From: Burkholderia sp. BCC1644 | Lineage (GTDB): Bacteria > Pseudomonadota > Gammaproteobacteria > Burkholderiales > Burkholderiaceae | Assembly: GCF_902833225.1 (NCBI RefSeq) | Contig: NZ_CADFEI010000030.1 | Location: 1 to 64,000, forward strand | Length of the DNA: 64,000 nucleotides | Direction: 5' to 3' | Shown: positions 57,392-64,000 of the stretch, piece by piece | Layout: each line of letters starts with the position of its first letter | Position numbering within the stretch: the stretch's first letter is position 1 | Program-made: the position numbers and the translations under genes | The notes under the pieces: generated by a model | What the model was told of the DNA's origin: nothing | Databases searched by the model: none | What the model saw: the letters and a program-made list of their open reading frames with translations, nothing else

Positions 57392-58864
57392 ATGCCGCTT
57401 ACGCTGTCCCGCACCGAACTCGTTCGCACCGCCAACCTGATCGACGGCACGTGGCGCGACGCGCTCGACGGCCGTCGCTTCGATGTCATCGATCCGGCGA
57501 CGCTCGAAACCGTTGCCCCCGCACCCGACAGCGGCGCCGCCGACGCGCGCACCGCGACCGATGCGGCCGCACGCGCGCTGCCGGCGTGGCGCGCGACCCC
57601 GGCCCGCGATCGCGCCGCGATCCTGCGTGCGTGGCATGCGGCGATCGTCGCGCACACCGACGATCTCGCGAAGCTGATGTCGCGCGAACAGGGCAAGCCG
57701 CTAGCGGAAGCGCGCGGCGAGGTCGCGTACGGCGCGTCGTACGTGCTGTGGTTCGCCGAGGAAGCGACGCGCACGTACGGCGACCTGATTCCGCAGCAGC
57801 AGCGCGGCAAGCGGCTCAGTGCGGTGAAGGAACCGATCGGCATCGTCGCCGCGATCACGCCGTGGAATTTCCCGCTCGCGATGATCGCGCGCAAGATCGC
57901 GCCCGCACTCGCGGCCGGCTGTACGGTCGTCGCGAAGCCGGCGGAGGACACGCCGCTGACCGCGCTCGCACTCGCCTTCCTCGCGCAGGAAGCCGGCGTG
58001 CCGCCCGGCGTGCTGAACATGATCGCCGCGTCGCGCGAACGCGGCATCGATGCGGTAGGCGACTGGCTCGCCGACGGCCGCGTGCGCAAGATCACGTTCA
58101 CCGGATCGACGCCCGTCGGCAAGCTGCTCGCGCGCGAATCGGCGACGACGCTGAAGAAGCTGTCGCTGGAGCTCGGCGGCAATGCGCCGTTCATCGTGTT
58201 CGACGATGCCGAACTCGACGCCGCGGTCGACGGCCTGATGGCCTCGAAGTTCCGCAACGGCGGCCAGACCTGCGTGTCGCCGAATCGCGTGTACGTGCAG
58301 GCCGGCGTCTACGACGCCTTCGCCGCGAAACTCGCCACGCGTGTCGCCGCGCTGAAGGTCGCGCCGGCCACCGACCCCGCCGCACAAATCGGCCCGATGA
58401 TCAACGCGCGTGCGGTGGACAAGATTGCGCGCCACGTCGACGACGCCATCGAGCGTGGTGCACGCGTGCTCGCCGGCGGCAAGCGTCTGGCCGAACTCGG
58501 CCCGAACTTTTATGCGCCGACGGTGCTCGCCGACGCCACCGCCGACATGCAGCTGACCTGCGAGGAAACCTTCGGCCCGGTCGCGGCGCTGTTTCGCTTC
58601 GATACCGAGGACGAAGCCGTCGGCGCCGCGAACGACACGCCGTTCGGGCTTGCCGCGTATTTCTATACGCAGGACGTGCGGCGCATCGCGCGCGTGTCGG
58701 CGCGGCTCGAGACCGGTATCGTCGGGATCAACGAAGGCGCGCTCGCGAGCGAGGCCGCACCGTTCGGCGGCGTGAAGGAATCGGGCTACGGCCGCGAAGG
58801 CTCGCGCTACGGTCTCGACGATTACCTGTCGATCAAGTACCTGTGCCAGGGCGGGCTTGATTGA
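57392..58864 (+). CDS. NAD(P)-dependent semialdehyde dehydrogenase (GabD-like)
   Basis: An aldehyde dehydrogenase of 490 residues closest to succinate-semialdehyde dehydrogenases. Cofactor region: AAITPWNFPLAMIARKIAPA and VVAKPAEDTPLTALALAFLA; ITFTGSTPVGKLLARES; catalytic Glu in LELGGNAPFIVF; catalytic Cys in FRNGGQTCVSPNRVYVQ; C-terminal GGVKESGYGREGSRYG and DDYLSIKYLCQGG, the GabD ending. It would oxidise the semialdehyde made by the aminotransferase upstream. A start-proximal AAGGA supports the ATG at 57392. It is convergent with the ABC transporter genes downstream. Confidence 0.95.
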   Translation: MPLTLSRTELVRTANLIDGTWRDALDGRRFDVIDPATLETVAPAPDSGAADARTATDAAARALPAWRATPARDRAAILRAWHAAIVAHTDDLAKLMSREQGKPLAEARGEVAYGASYVLWFAEEATRTYGDLIPQQQRGKRLSAVKEPIGIVAAITPWNFPLAMIARKIAPALAAGCTVVAKPAEDTPLTALALAFLAQEAGVPPGVLNMIAASRERGIDAVGDWLADGRVRKITFTGSTPVGKLLARESATTLKKLSLELGGNAPFIVFDDAELDAAVDGLMASKFRNGGQTCVSPNRVYVQAGVYDAFAAKLATRVAALKVAPATDPAAQIGPMINARAVDKIARHVDDAIERGARVLAGGKRLAELGPNFYAPTVLADATADMQLTCEETFGPVAALFRFDTEDEAVGAANDTPFGLAAYFYTQDVRRIARVSARLETGIVGINEGALASEAAPFGGVKESGYGREGSRYGLDDYLSIKYLCQGGLD

Positions 58865-58911
58865 ATCCGGGCCGGGCCGGAACGAACCGGATGTACAGGA
58901 ACCCCGGCCTC

Positions 58912-58946
58912 GTGCCCGCCGCCCGTGCCGGCCCGGCAGCGGGCAC
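58912..58946. terminator. Bidirectional hairpin between convergent genes
   Basis: GTGCCCGC at 58912-58919 pairs exactly with GCGGGCAC at 58939-58946; inside, TGCCG and CGGCA add an inner stem. It lies between the semialdehyde dehydrogenase stop (58864) and the convergent ABC ATPase stop (58962), the expected place for a shared terminator. Confidence 0.65.
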
Positions 58947-58961
58947 GTGTCGCTCGACGCA

Positions 58962-59711
58962 TCAGCGCGCGACGGCTTCCGGATTCCGGACGCTGCCCAG
59001 AAACCGCGTCAACTCCACGGTCTGCGGCTGCTCGAAGATCGCCTCGGCCGTCCCGGTTTCCCACACTCTGCCCTGGTGCATGAACACGATCCTGTCGCTC
59101 ACCGCCCGCGCGAAGTTCATCTCGTGCGTGACCATGATCAGCGTCATGTCCTCGCGTGCGAGTTGCTCGACGACACCCAGCACCTCGCCGACCAGTTCGG
59201 GATCGAGCGCCGACGTGATTTCGTCGCACAGCAGCACGCTCGGCTTCATCGCGAGCGCACGCGCGATCGCGACACGCTGCTGCTGGCCGCCCGACAGCTC
59301 ATCCGGAAACGCATCGAACTTGTCGCCGAGCCCGACGCGCTCGAGCATCAGTTCCGCGATCGCGCGCGCCTGCTGACTGTGCGCCTTCTTCACGACCGAC
59401 TGCGCGAGCATCACGTTCTGTCCGGCGCTCAGATGCGGAAACAGGTTGTATTGCTGGAACACCATCCCGACCTTCAGCCGCAGCGCACGCAGGTCCGCTT
59501 GCCGTGCGTCGACGCGTTCGCCGTCGATCGAGATCGTCCCCGCGTCGATACGCTCGAGCCCGTTGAGCGTGCGCAGCAACGTGCTCTTGCCCGAGCCGCT
59601 GCGGCCGATGATCGAGACGACCTGACCGCGCTCGACGGAGAAATCGATGCCCTTGAGCACATGATGGGAGCCGAAGTTCTTTTCGAGACCCCGGGTTTCA
59701 ACGAGCGGCAT
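58962..59711 (-). CDS. Polar amino-acid ABC transporter ATPase
   Basis: A protein of 249 residues of the GlnQ/HisP type. Walker A IIGRSGSGKSTLLRTLNGLE, Q-loop VGMVFQQYNLFPHLSAGQNV, signature DELSGGQQQRVAIARALAMK, Walker B SVLLCDEITSALDPELVGEV and the switch His of MVTHEMNFARAVSD. It energises the two permeases encoded upstream. I start at the ATG at 59711 (MPLVETRGLEKNFG); this overlaps the end of the permease gene by 14 bases. Last gene of the four-gene operon. Confidence 0.96.
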   Translation of the reverse strand: MPLVETRGLEKNFGSHHVLKGIDFSVERGQVVSIIGRSGSGKSTLLRTLNGLERIDAGTISIDGERVDARQADLRALRLKVGMVFQQYNLFPHLSAGQNVMLAQSVVKKAHSQQARAIAELMLERVGLGDKFDAFPDELSGGQQQRVAIARALAMKPSVLLCDEITSALDPELVGEVLGVVEQLAREDMTLIMVTHEMNFARAVSDRIVFMHQGRVWETGTAEAIFEQPQTVELTRFLGSVRNPEAVAR

Positions 59712-60348
59712 GCCATCTCCTTTGCAACGTGCGCGCATATCGGGTGAGCGGATAACAGAGCGCGAAATAGATCAGCGCGACGAGCCCGTACACGACGAAC
59801 GGACGGAACGTCGCGTTCGAGATCGCGATGCCGGCTTTCGTCAGCTCGGTGAAGCCGATGATCGACACCAGCGCCGTATCCTTCACGGCCTGCACGCCGA
59901 AGCCGACCGTCGGCCCGATCGCGATGCGCGCGGCCTGCGGCAGGATCACGTGACGCAGTTGCTCGACATAGCTCATCGCCAGGCTCGCCGACGCCTCCCA
60001 TTGCCCTTTCGGCACCGCCTCGACGCAGCCGCGCCAGATTTCGGCGAGATACGCGCTGGTGAAGAACGTGAGCCCTGCCGTGGCCGCGACCCACGGCGGA
60101 ACGTCGAACCCGACGAGCGGCAAGCCGAAGAACACGATGAACAGCTGCATCAGCAACGGGGTGCCCTGAAACACCTCGATGTAGAGCTTCGCGCCGCCGC
60201 GCAACACCGTCGAGTTCGACACGCGCATCACGAGCAGCCCCAAGCCGACGATGCCGCCGGATACGAACGACACGATCGACAGCACGATCGTCCAGCGCGC
60301 GGCCAGCAGCAGGTTCGCGAGTATCTGCCCGAATGTGAAGTCGGTCAT
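59698..60348 (-). CDS. Polar amino-acid ABC transporter permease (second)
   Basis: A permease of 216 residues of the HisM/GlnP family. Conserved parts are LYIEVFQGTPLLMQLFIVFF after the second helix and the EAA loop QWEASASLAMSYVEQLRHVI with LPQAARIAIGPTVGF. Five helices. Its ATG overlaps the stop of the preceding permease as ATGA (60348-60345), and it forms a heterodimer with that protein. Confidence 0.95.
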   Translation of the reverse strand: MTDFTFGQILANLLLAARWTIVLSIVSFVSGGIVGLGLLVMRVSNSTVLRGGAKLYIEVFQGTPLLMQLFIVFFGLPLVGFDVPPWVAATAGLTFFTSAYLAEIWRGCVEAVPKGQWEASASLAMSYVEQLRHVILPQAARIAIGPTVGFGVQAVKDTALVSIIGFTELTKAGIAISNATFRPFVVYGLVALIYFALCYPLTRYARTLQRRWHAAR

Positions 60349-61031
60349 CGCGCACCTCGCATGCGACGGGAGAACAGGCGGCGGCCCATCGCGCCAAGCG
60401 TGGCGCGCAACAGCAGCGCCATCGCCAGATACGCGAGCGTGATCACGAAATACGTCTCGAATGCGCGAAAGTTGCGCGATTGAATATAGCCCGCCGCATA
60501 GGTCAGGTCGGCCACCGAGATTTGCGACACGACCGCCGACCCGAGCATCGTGATCACGATCTGGCTCGAGAGCGCCGGAAACACCTTGGCGAGCGCCTGC
60601 GGCAGAACGACGTGGCGCAGCATCTGCGCGCGCGACATCGCAAGTGCGGATGCCGCTTCAAGATGCCCGTTCGGCACGGCGGCGACGCCCGCGCGCACGA
60701 TCTCGACCGCGTACGCGCCGAGATTGAGCGTCATCGCGAGAATCGCGGCCGTGTATTCGTCGATGCGCACGCCGAGCGCGGGCAAGCCGAAAAAGATGAA
60801 GAACAGCTGGACGACGAATGGGGTATTGCGGATCGCCTCGACGTACGCGCCGATCAACGGGCGCAGCCGCACGGCAGCGGGCGCGTCTGCACTGTATGCG
60901 GCCGCGCCGAGCACGCCGATCGCCACGCCGAGCACGGTCGCGACCGCGGTCAGTGCCAGCGTGATCGCCGCGCCGCCCGCGAACACGCCCGCGTAATCGG
61001 CCAGTTCACCGAATTGAAGCTGGTAACTCAT
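60345..61031 (-). CDS. Polar amino-acid ABC transporter permease (first)
   Basis: A permease of 228 residues of the same family. YVEAIRNTPFVVQLFFIFFG is the family signature, and the EAA loop is HLEAASALAMSRAQMLRHVV with LPQALAKVFPALSSQ. It begins MSYQLQFGELADYAGVFAGG. A stem-loop and 89 bases separate it from the solute-binding protein gene upstream, an arrangement that usually lowers permease expression relative to the binding protein. Confidence 0.95.
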   Translation of the reverse strand: MSYQLQFGELADYAGVFAGGAAITLALTAVATVLGVAIGVLGAAAYSADAPAAVRLRPLIGAYVEAIRNTPFVVQLFFIFFGLPALGVRIDEYTAAILAMTLNLGAYAVEIVRAGVAAVPNGHLEAASALAMSRAQMLRHVVLPQALAKVFPALSSQIVITMLGSAVVSQISVADLTYAAGYIQSRNFRAFETYFVITLAYLAMALLLRATLGAMGRRLFSRRMRGAR

Positions 61032-61083
61032 GACAAGGGAATAAATTCAGGTGCGGACAACGACATCCGCCGTGCCGGGCATG

Positions 61084-61114
61084 CCGGCCGCGGCGGCGCT
61101 TCAGGCGCGGCCGG
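61084..61114. terminator. Intercistronic stem-loop between binding-protein and permease genes
   Basis: CCGGCCGCG at 61084-61092 pairs exactly with CGCGGCCGG at 61106-61114 around a 13-base loop. It sits 6 bases after the binding-protein stop codon inside the operon. Such hairpins commonly act as partial terminators or mRNA stabilisers, keeping binding protein in excess. Confidence 0.55.
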
Positions 61115-61120
61115 GAACGC

Positions 61121-61927
61121 TCACAGGCCGGCCGGCAACGGCTGGCCGAGCCACTTCTTCGACATCGTGCCCAACGTGCCGTCCAGCTTCGCATGTGCGA
61201 TCGTGTCGTCGATCTTCGCGAGCAGGCGCGGTTCGTTCTTGTTGATCCCGACGAAGCACGGCGAATTCTTGATCACGAACTTGACCTCGGGCCGACGCGG
61301 CGGATTCTTCGCGAGAATGGCCGCCGCGACGATGTTGCCCGCGGCGATCAGCTGCACTTGCCCCGACAGGAACGCCTGGATCGTCGCGTTGTTGTCCTCG
61401 AAGCGCTTGATCGTCGCGTTCGGCGCGAGCTGCGACAGCGCGATTTCCTCGAGCGCGCCGCGCGTGGCGCCGACCGTCTTGCCGGTCAGGTCGGCCGGCG
61501 CGCTCACTTTCACGTCGGCCGGCCCGAACACGCCCTGGAAATACGGCGCGTATGCGGTCGAAAAGTCGATGACCTTCTCCCGCTCCGGCGTCTTGCCGAG
61601 CGACGAGATCACCATGTCGACCTTGTTGGTCGTCAGGTACGGAATGCGGTTCGCGCTGTTGACGGGCACCAGCTTCAGCTTCACGCCGAGCGACTTGGCG
61701 AGCAGTTCGGCCATGTCGATGTCGTAGCCCTGCGGCTGCATGTCGGTACCGACCGATCCGAACGGCGGATAGTCCTCCGGCACCGCAACGCGCAGCGCGC
61801 CGCTTTTCGCGATGGTGTCGATCGCGTCGGCATGCGCCGGGGCGGCAGCGAACAACGCCATCGCGGGTGCTGCGATCAGCGCAGCCAGCCAGGTGCGTCG
61901 GGGAAACAGTCGAGTCGTCGGGCTCAC
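61121..61927 (-). CDS. Polar amino-acid ABC transporter substrate-binding protein (SBP family 3)
   Basis: A periplasmic protein of 268 residues with a Sec signal peptide (RRTWLAALIAAPAMALFAAA, cleavage after AHA near residue 34). Family 3 features are GALRVAVPEDYPPFGSVGTD, GYDIDMAELLAKSLGVKLKL, IPYLTTNKVDMVISSLGKTP and ERREKVIDFS-type text (here REKVIDFSTAYAPYFQGVFG). It captures an amino acid for the two permeases and ATPase encoded downstream. The start is taken as the GTG at 61927, with AAGGAA nine bases upstream, which gives a normal signal peptide. Confidence 0.94.
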   Translation of the reverse strand: MSPTTRLFPRRTWLAALIAAPAMALFAAAPAHADAIDTIAKSGALRVAVPEDYPPFGSVGTDMQPQGYDIDMAELLAKSLGVKLKLVPVNSANRIPYLTTNKVDMVISSLGKTPEREKVIDFSTAYAPYFQGVFGPADVKVSAPADLTGKTVGATRGALEEIALSQLAPNATIKRFEDNNATIQAFLSGQVQLIAAGNIVAAAILAKNPPRRPEVKFVIKNSPCFVGINKNEPRLLAKIDDTIAHAKLDGTLGTMSKKWLGQPLPAGL

Positions 61928-62418
61928 GGTGGTTCTTCCTTGTCTGGTTTGTCGCCGGGCAGCGCGCAACCGTTGCGCGGCCCGAGCCACTTCAGCAAGA
62001 ACCGGGCCATCGCCGCGCGAAGCCGGCCGCGCCGGCACCGGACGGAATGCCTGGCGAACCGCATTCCTCATTTCGGTGCACGAGCCGGCACCGGCCGCGG
62101 CGGTTGCCCATTCGCGGCGCGCACCGGCGCACCAAATTAACCAGCCTGTTCACGCGCCGGCCGGCAACCGGCTCGCCGTGCGCGTGATGGCCAGTCCCGT
62201 ATGCACGGATTCGAACAGGCCCAGTCGAAATTTGCATTCCGTTTGTGATCCGAATTACGGCTGAATACGTTCACGACGTACCGTACCTCGCCGCGCCCGG
62301 CGAAGCACGATCAGGACGGCCAGGCTGGATTCCGCGCCCCTGTTTCTCCGGTACCGGTGGTTCCGGTCGTCTCGCGACCGGGATGAATCCAATCACATTC
62401 GTGCACGAGGATGCAGCC
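61928..62418. promoter_or_regulatory. Divergent promoter region of the amino-acid ABC operon and ansP
   Basis: About 490 bases between two divergent transport units. The one clear element is the palindrome at 61963-61979. The stretch 62135-62270 is somewhat richer in A and T and probably holds the ansP promoter. No credible gene was seen. Confidence 0.5.
61963..61979. promoter_or_regulatory. 17-base perfect palindrome upstream of the amino-acid ABC operon
   Basis: CGCGCAAC at 61963-61970 and GTTGCGCG at 61972-61979 are exact inverted repeats about a single central C. It lies 36 bases upstream of the binding-protein start, so it could be an operator at the promoter or a leader hairpin. Confidence 0.4.
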
Positions 62419-63909
62419 ATGGCATCGATTCCCGACCCGTCGACCACCCGCGAGACCGACAAACGCAACTGGCTCGAATCGCACGAAGCCGGTTATCACA
62501 AGACCCTCGGCAATCGACAGGTGCAGATGATCGCGATCGGCGGGGCCATCGGCACCGGGCTGTTTCTCGGGGCCGGCGCCCGGCTGCAGGCAGCCGGACC
62601 CGCGCTCGCGATCGTCTATCTGGTGTGCGGCGCGTTTTCGTTCCTGATCCTGCGCGCACTGGGCGAACTCGTGATGCATCGCCCCAGCAGCGGCAGCTTC
62701 GTGTCGTACGCGCGCGAATTCCTCGGCGAGAAGGCATCGTTCGTCGCAGGCTGGATGTACTTCCTGAACTGGGCGATGACCGGCATCGTCGACATCACCG
62801 CGGTCGCGCTCTACATGCATTACTGGGCGCCGTTCGCTGGCGTGCCGCAATGGATCTTCGCGCTCGTCGCGCTTTGCATCGTCGCGACGATGAACCTGAT
62901 CGGCGTGAAGTGGTTCGCCGAAATGGAGTTCTGGTTCGCGCTGATCAAGGTTGCCGCGATCGTGCTGTTCCTCGGAATCGGTTCGCTGATCCTCGGCACC
63001 GGCATGCCGGTCGCCGGCCATGACACCGGGCTGCATCTGATCACCGACCACGGCGGGTTCTTTCCGCACGGATTGATGCCGGCGCTGGTGCTCGTGCAAG
63101 GCGTGGTGTTCGCGTTCGCGGGCGTCGAGCTGGTGGGCACGGCCGCCGGCGAATGCAAGGATGCGCGCAAGGTGCTGCCGCGCGCGATCAACAACGTGAT
63201 CTGGCGCATCGCGATCTTCTACGTCGCGTCGGTCGTCCTGCTCGTCTGCCTGCTGCCATGGAGCGCGTACAAGGCGGGCCAGAGCCCGTTCGTCACGTTC
63301 TTCGGAGCGCTCGGCGTACCCGGCATCGGTTCGGTGATGAACCTGGTCGTGCTGACGGCCGCGCTGTCGAGCCTCAACTCCGGCCTGTATTCGACCGGGC
63401 GCGTGTTGCGTTCGCTGTCGATGGGCGGCTCGGCCCCGGCGTTCCTCGCCAGGATGAGCGCGCAATCCGTGCCGTACGCCGGCATTCTCGTGACAGTCGC
63501 GATCTACGTGGTGGGCGTGCTGCTCAACTATCTCGTGCCGTCGAGCGTGTTCGAGATCGTGCTGAACATCGCGTCGCTCGGCATCATCAGCACATGGGGG
63601 TTCATCGTCGTATGCCAGATGAAGTTCCGCGCCGCGGTCGGGCGCGGCGAGGTCGAGGACGTGTCGTTCAGGATGCCCGGCGCGCCCGTGACGTCGTGGC
63701 TGACGCTGCTGTTCCTGCTCGGCGTGCTGGTCCTGATGGCGTTCGACTACCCGAACGGAACGTGGACGATCGCATCGATTCCGCTGGTCGCACTGCTGCT
63801 CGCGGCCGGCTGGAAGTGGCTGAGCAGCCGCGCTCGCCGCGCGTTGCTCAAGCCGACGATACCGTCGGTCACGCTGACGCAGAACGTGCTCGAAAAGGGC
63901 GGCGACTGA
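62419..63909 (+). CDS. ansP: L-asparagine permease (AnsP)
   Basis: An inner-membrane permease of 496 residues of the amino acid-polyamine-organocation superfamily with 12 helices. It follows E. coli AnsP closely: HEAGYHKTLGNRQVQMIAIG, GAIGTGLFLGAGARLQAAGP, LGELVMHRPSSGSFVSYARE, GWMYFLNWAMTGIVDITAVA, LITDHGGFFPHGLMPALVLV, GTAAGECKDARKVLPRAINN and LVLMAFDYPNGTWTIASIPL. It imports asparagine with protons. The ATG at 62419 follows GAGG and gives the AnsP-like length; in-frame starts upstream (62383, 62245) are less likely. It is divergent from the amino-acid ABC operon. Confidence 0.95.
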   Translation: MASIPDPSTTRETDKRNWLESHEAGYHKTLGNRQVQMIAIGGAIGTGLFLGAGARLQAAGPALAIVYLVCGAFSFLILRALGELVMHRPSSGSFVSYAREFLGEKASFVAGWMYFLNWAMTGIVDITAVALYMHYWAPFAGVPQWIFALVALCIVATMNLIGVKWFAEMEFWFALIKVAAIVLFLGIGSLILGTGMPVAGHDTGLHLITDHGGFFPHGLMPALVLVQGVVFAFAGVELVGTAAGECKDARKVLPRAINNVIWRIAIFYVASVVLLVCLLPWSAYKAGQSPFVTFFGALGVPGIGSVMNLVVLTAALSSLNSGLYSTGRVLRSLSMGGSAPAFLARMSAQSVPYAGILVTVAIYVVGVLLNYLVPSSVFEIVLNIASLGIISTWGFIVVCQMKFRAAVGRGEVEDVSFRMPGAPVTSWLTLLFLLGVLVLMAFDYPNGTWTIASIPLVALLLAAGWKWLSSRARRALLKPTIPSVTLTQNVLEKGGD

Positions 63910-64000
63910 CGCCACGCCCGACGCGAGCCCGCAACCGTTGCCGGCCCTCGGGATCGCGCGTGCCGCGACCCGTTCAGCCGGCCGGCGACGGTCCTACATG

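Noticed and set aside
1..64000. CRISPR arrays, insertion sequences, phage genes, tRNA or rRNA genes
   Set aside because: No spaced direct repeats, transposase or integrase motifs, or RNA gene signatures were seen on either strand.

Overview
The window is high-GC, gene-dense bacterial DNA. Its gene content suggests Burkholderia, most likely a Burkholderia cepacia complex replicon: exopolysaccharide genes of the Bce type, a short H-NS-like protein, AnsP, PntAB, and many AraC/IclR/Lrp regulators beside amine catabolism genes. The species call is inference from gene content only. I saw no rRNA, tRNA, CRISPR array, insertion sequence or phage gene.

Layout. 1-6609 (minus): the 5' end of an acyl-CoA dehydrogenase gene, the proton-pumping transhydrogenase genes pntA-pntB, an AraC regulator and a fatty acyl-CoA ligase. 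6918-9726 (plus): a HAD phosphatase, an AhpD-like protein and a second AraC regulator. 9768-13489 (minus): a sensor kinase/response regulator pair, an IclR regulator and an H-NS-like protein. 13571-31380 (minus): one tightly packed operon of 14 genes for a Wzx/Wzy-type exopolysaccharide. It starts with the GDP-mannose enzyme and continues with the initiating transferase, tyrosine phosphatase, a small secreted protein, outer-membrane export lipoprotein, tyrosine autokinase, flippase, polymerase, four glycosyltransferases, a secreted DUF4838 protein and a pyruvyl transferase. Many junctions are 4-base ATGA overlaps. Upstream lie an AT-rich 1.4 kb gap, an MHYT-GGDEF-EAL c-di-GMP protein (32784-34865) and a GH114-like lipoprotein (35243-36124), so synthesis, second-messenger control and possible hydrolysis of the polymer sit together. 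36488-38974 holds an AlkD-like DNA repair protein, a membrane protein resembling the sensor half of an adenylate cyclase, and a 42-codon gene.

39091-63909 is mostly amine and amino-acid uptake and breakdown. A dipeptide/nickel-type ABC transporter (46108-51579) and an adjacent operon (two flavin amine oxidases, a bicupin, a short AraC protein, an aldehyde dehydrogenase, an M20 amidohydrolase; 39091-45911) are followed by a HAD hydrolase, a GNAT, a 2-hydroxyacid dehydrogenase, a class III aminotransferase, an Lrp regulator, a semialdehyde dehydrogenase, an amino-acid ABC transporter and the asparagine permease AnsP. The likely logic is import, oxidation or transamination of an amine to an aldehyde, then oxidation to the acid. 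The substrate is not evident from sequence.

The most interesting signal is a shared promoter architecture upstream of four transcription units of this catabolic region. A 17-bp dyad of the form GCMGCA-N5-TGCYGM lies at the same distance (73-74 bases) from a -10-like hexamer in each case, with further conserved bases between. This looks like an undescribed local regulon. Other points of note are a C-terminal remnant of a third amine oxidase that still overlaps the aldehyde dehydrogenase start, the secreted 134-residue and DUF4838 proteins in the exopolysaccharide operon, and the cyclase-less membrane domain.
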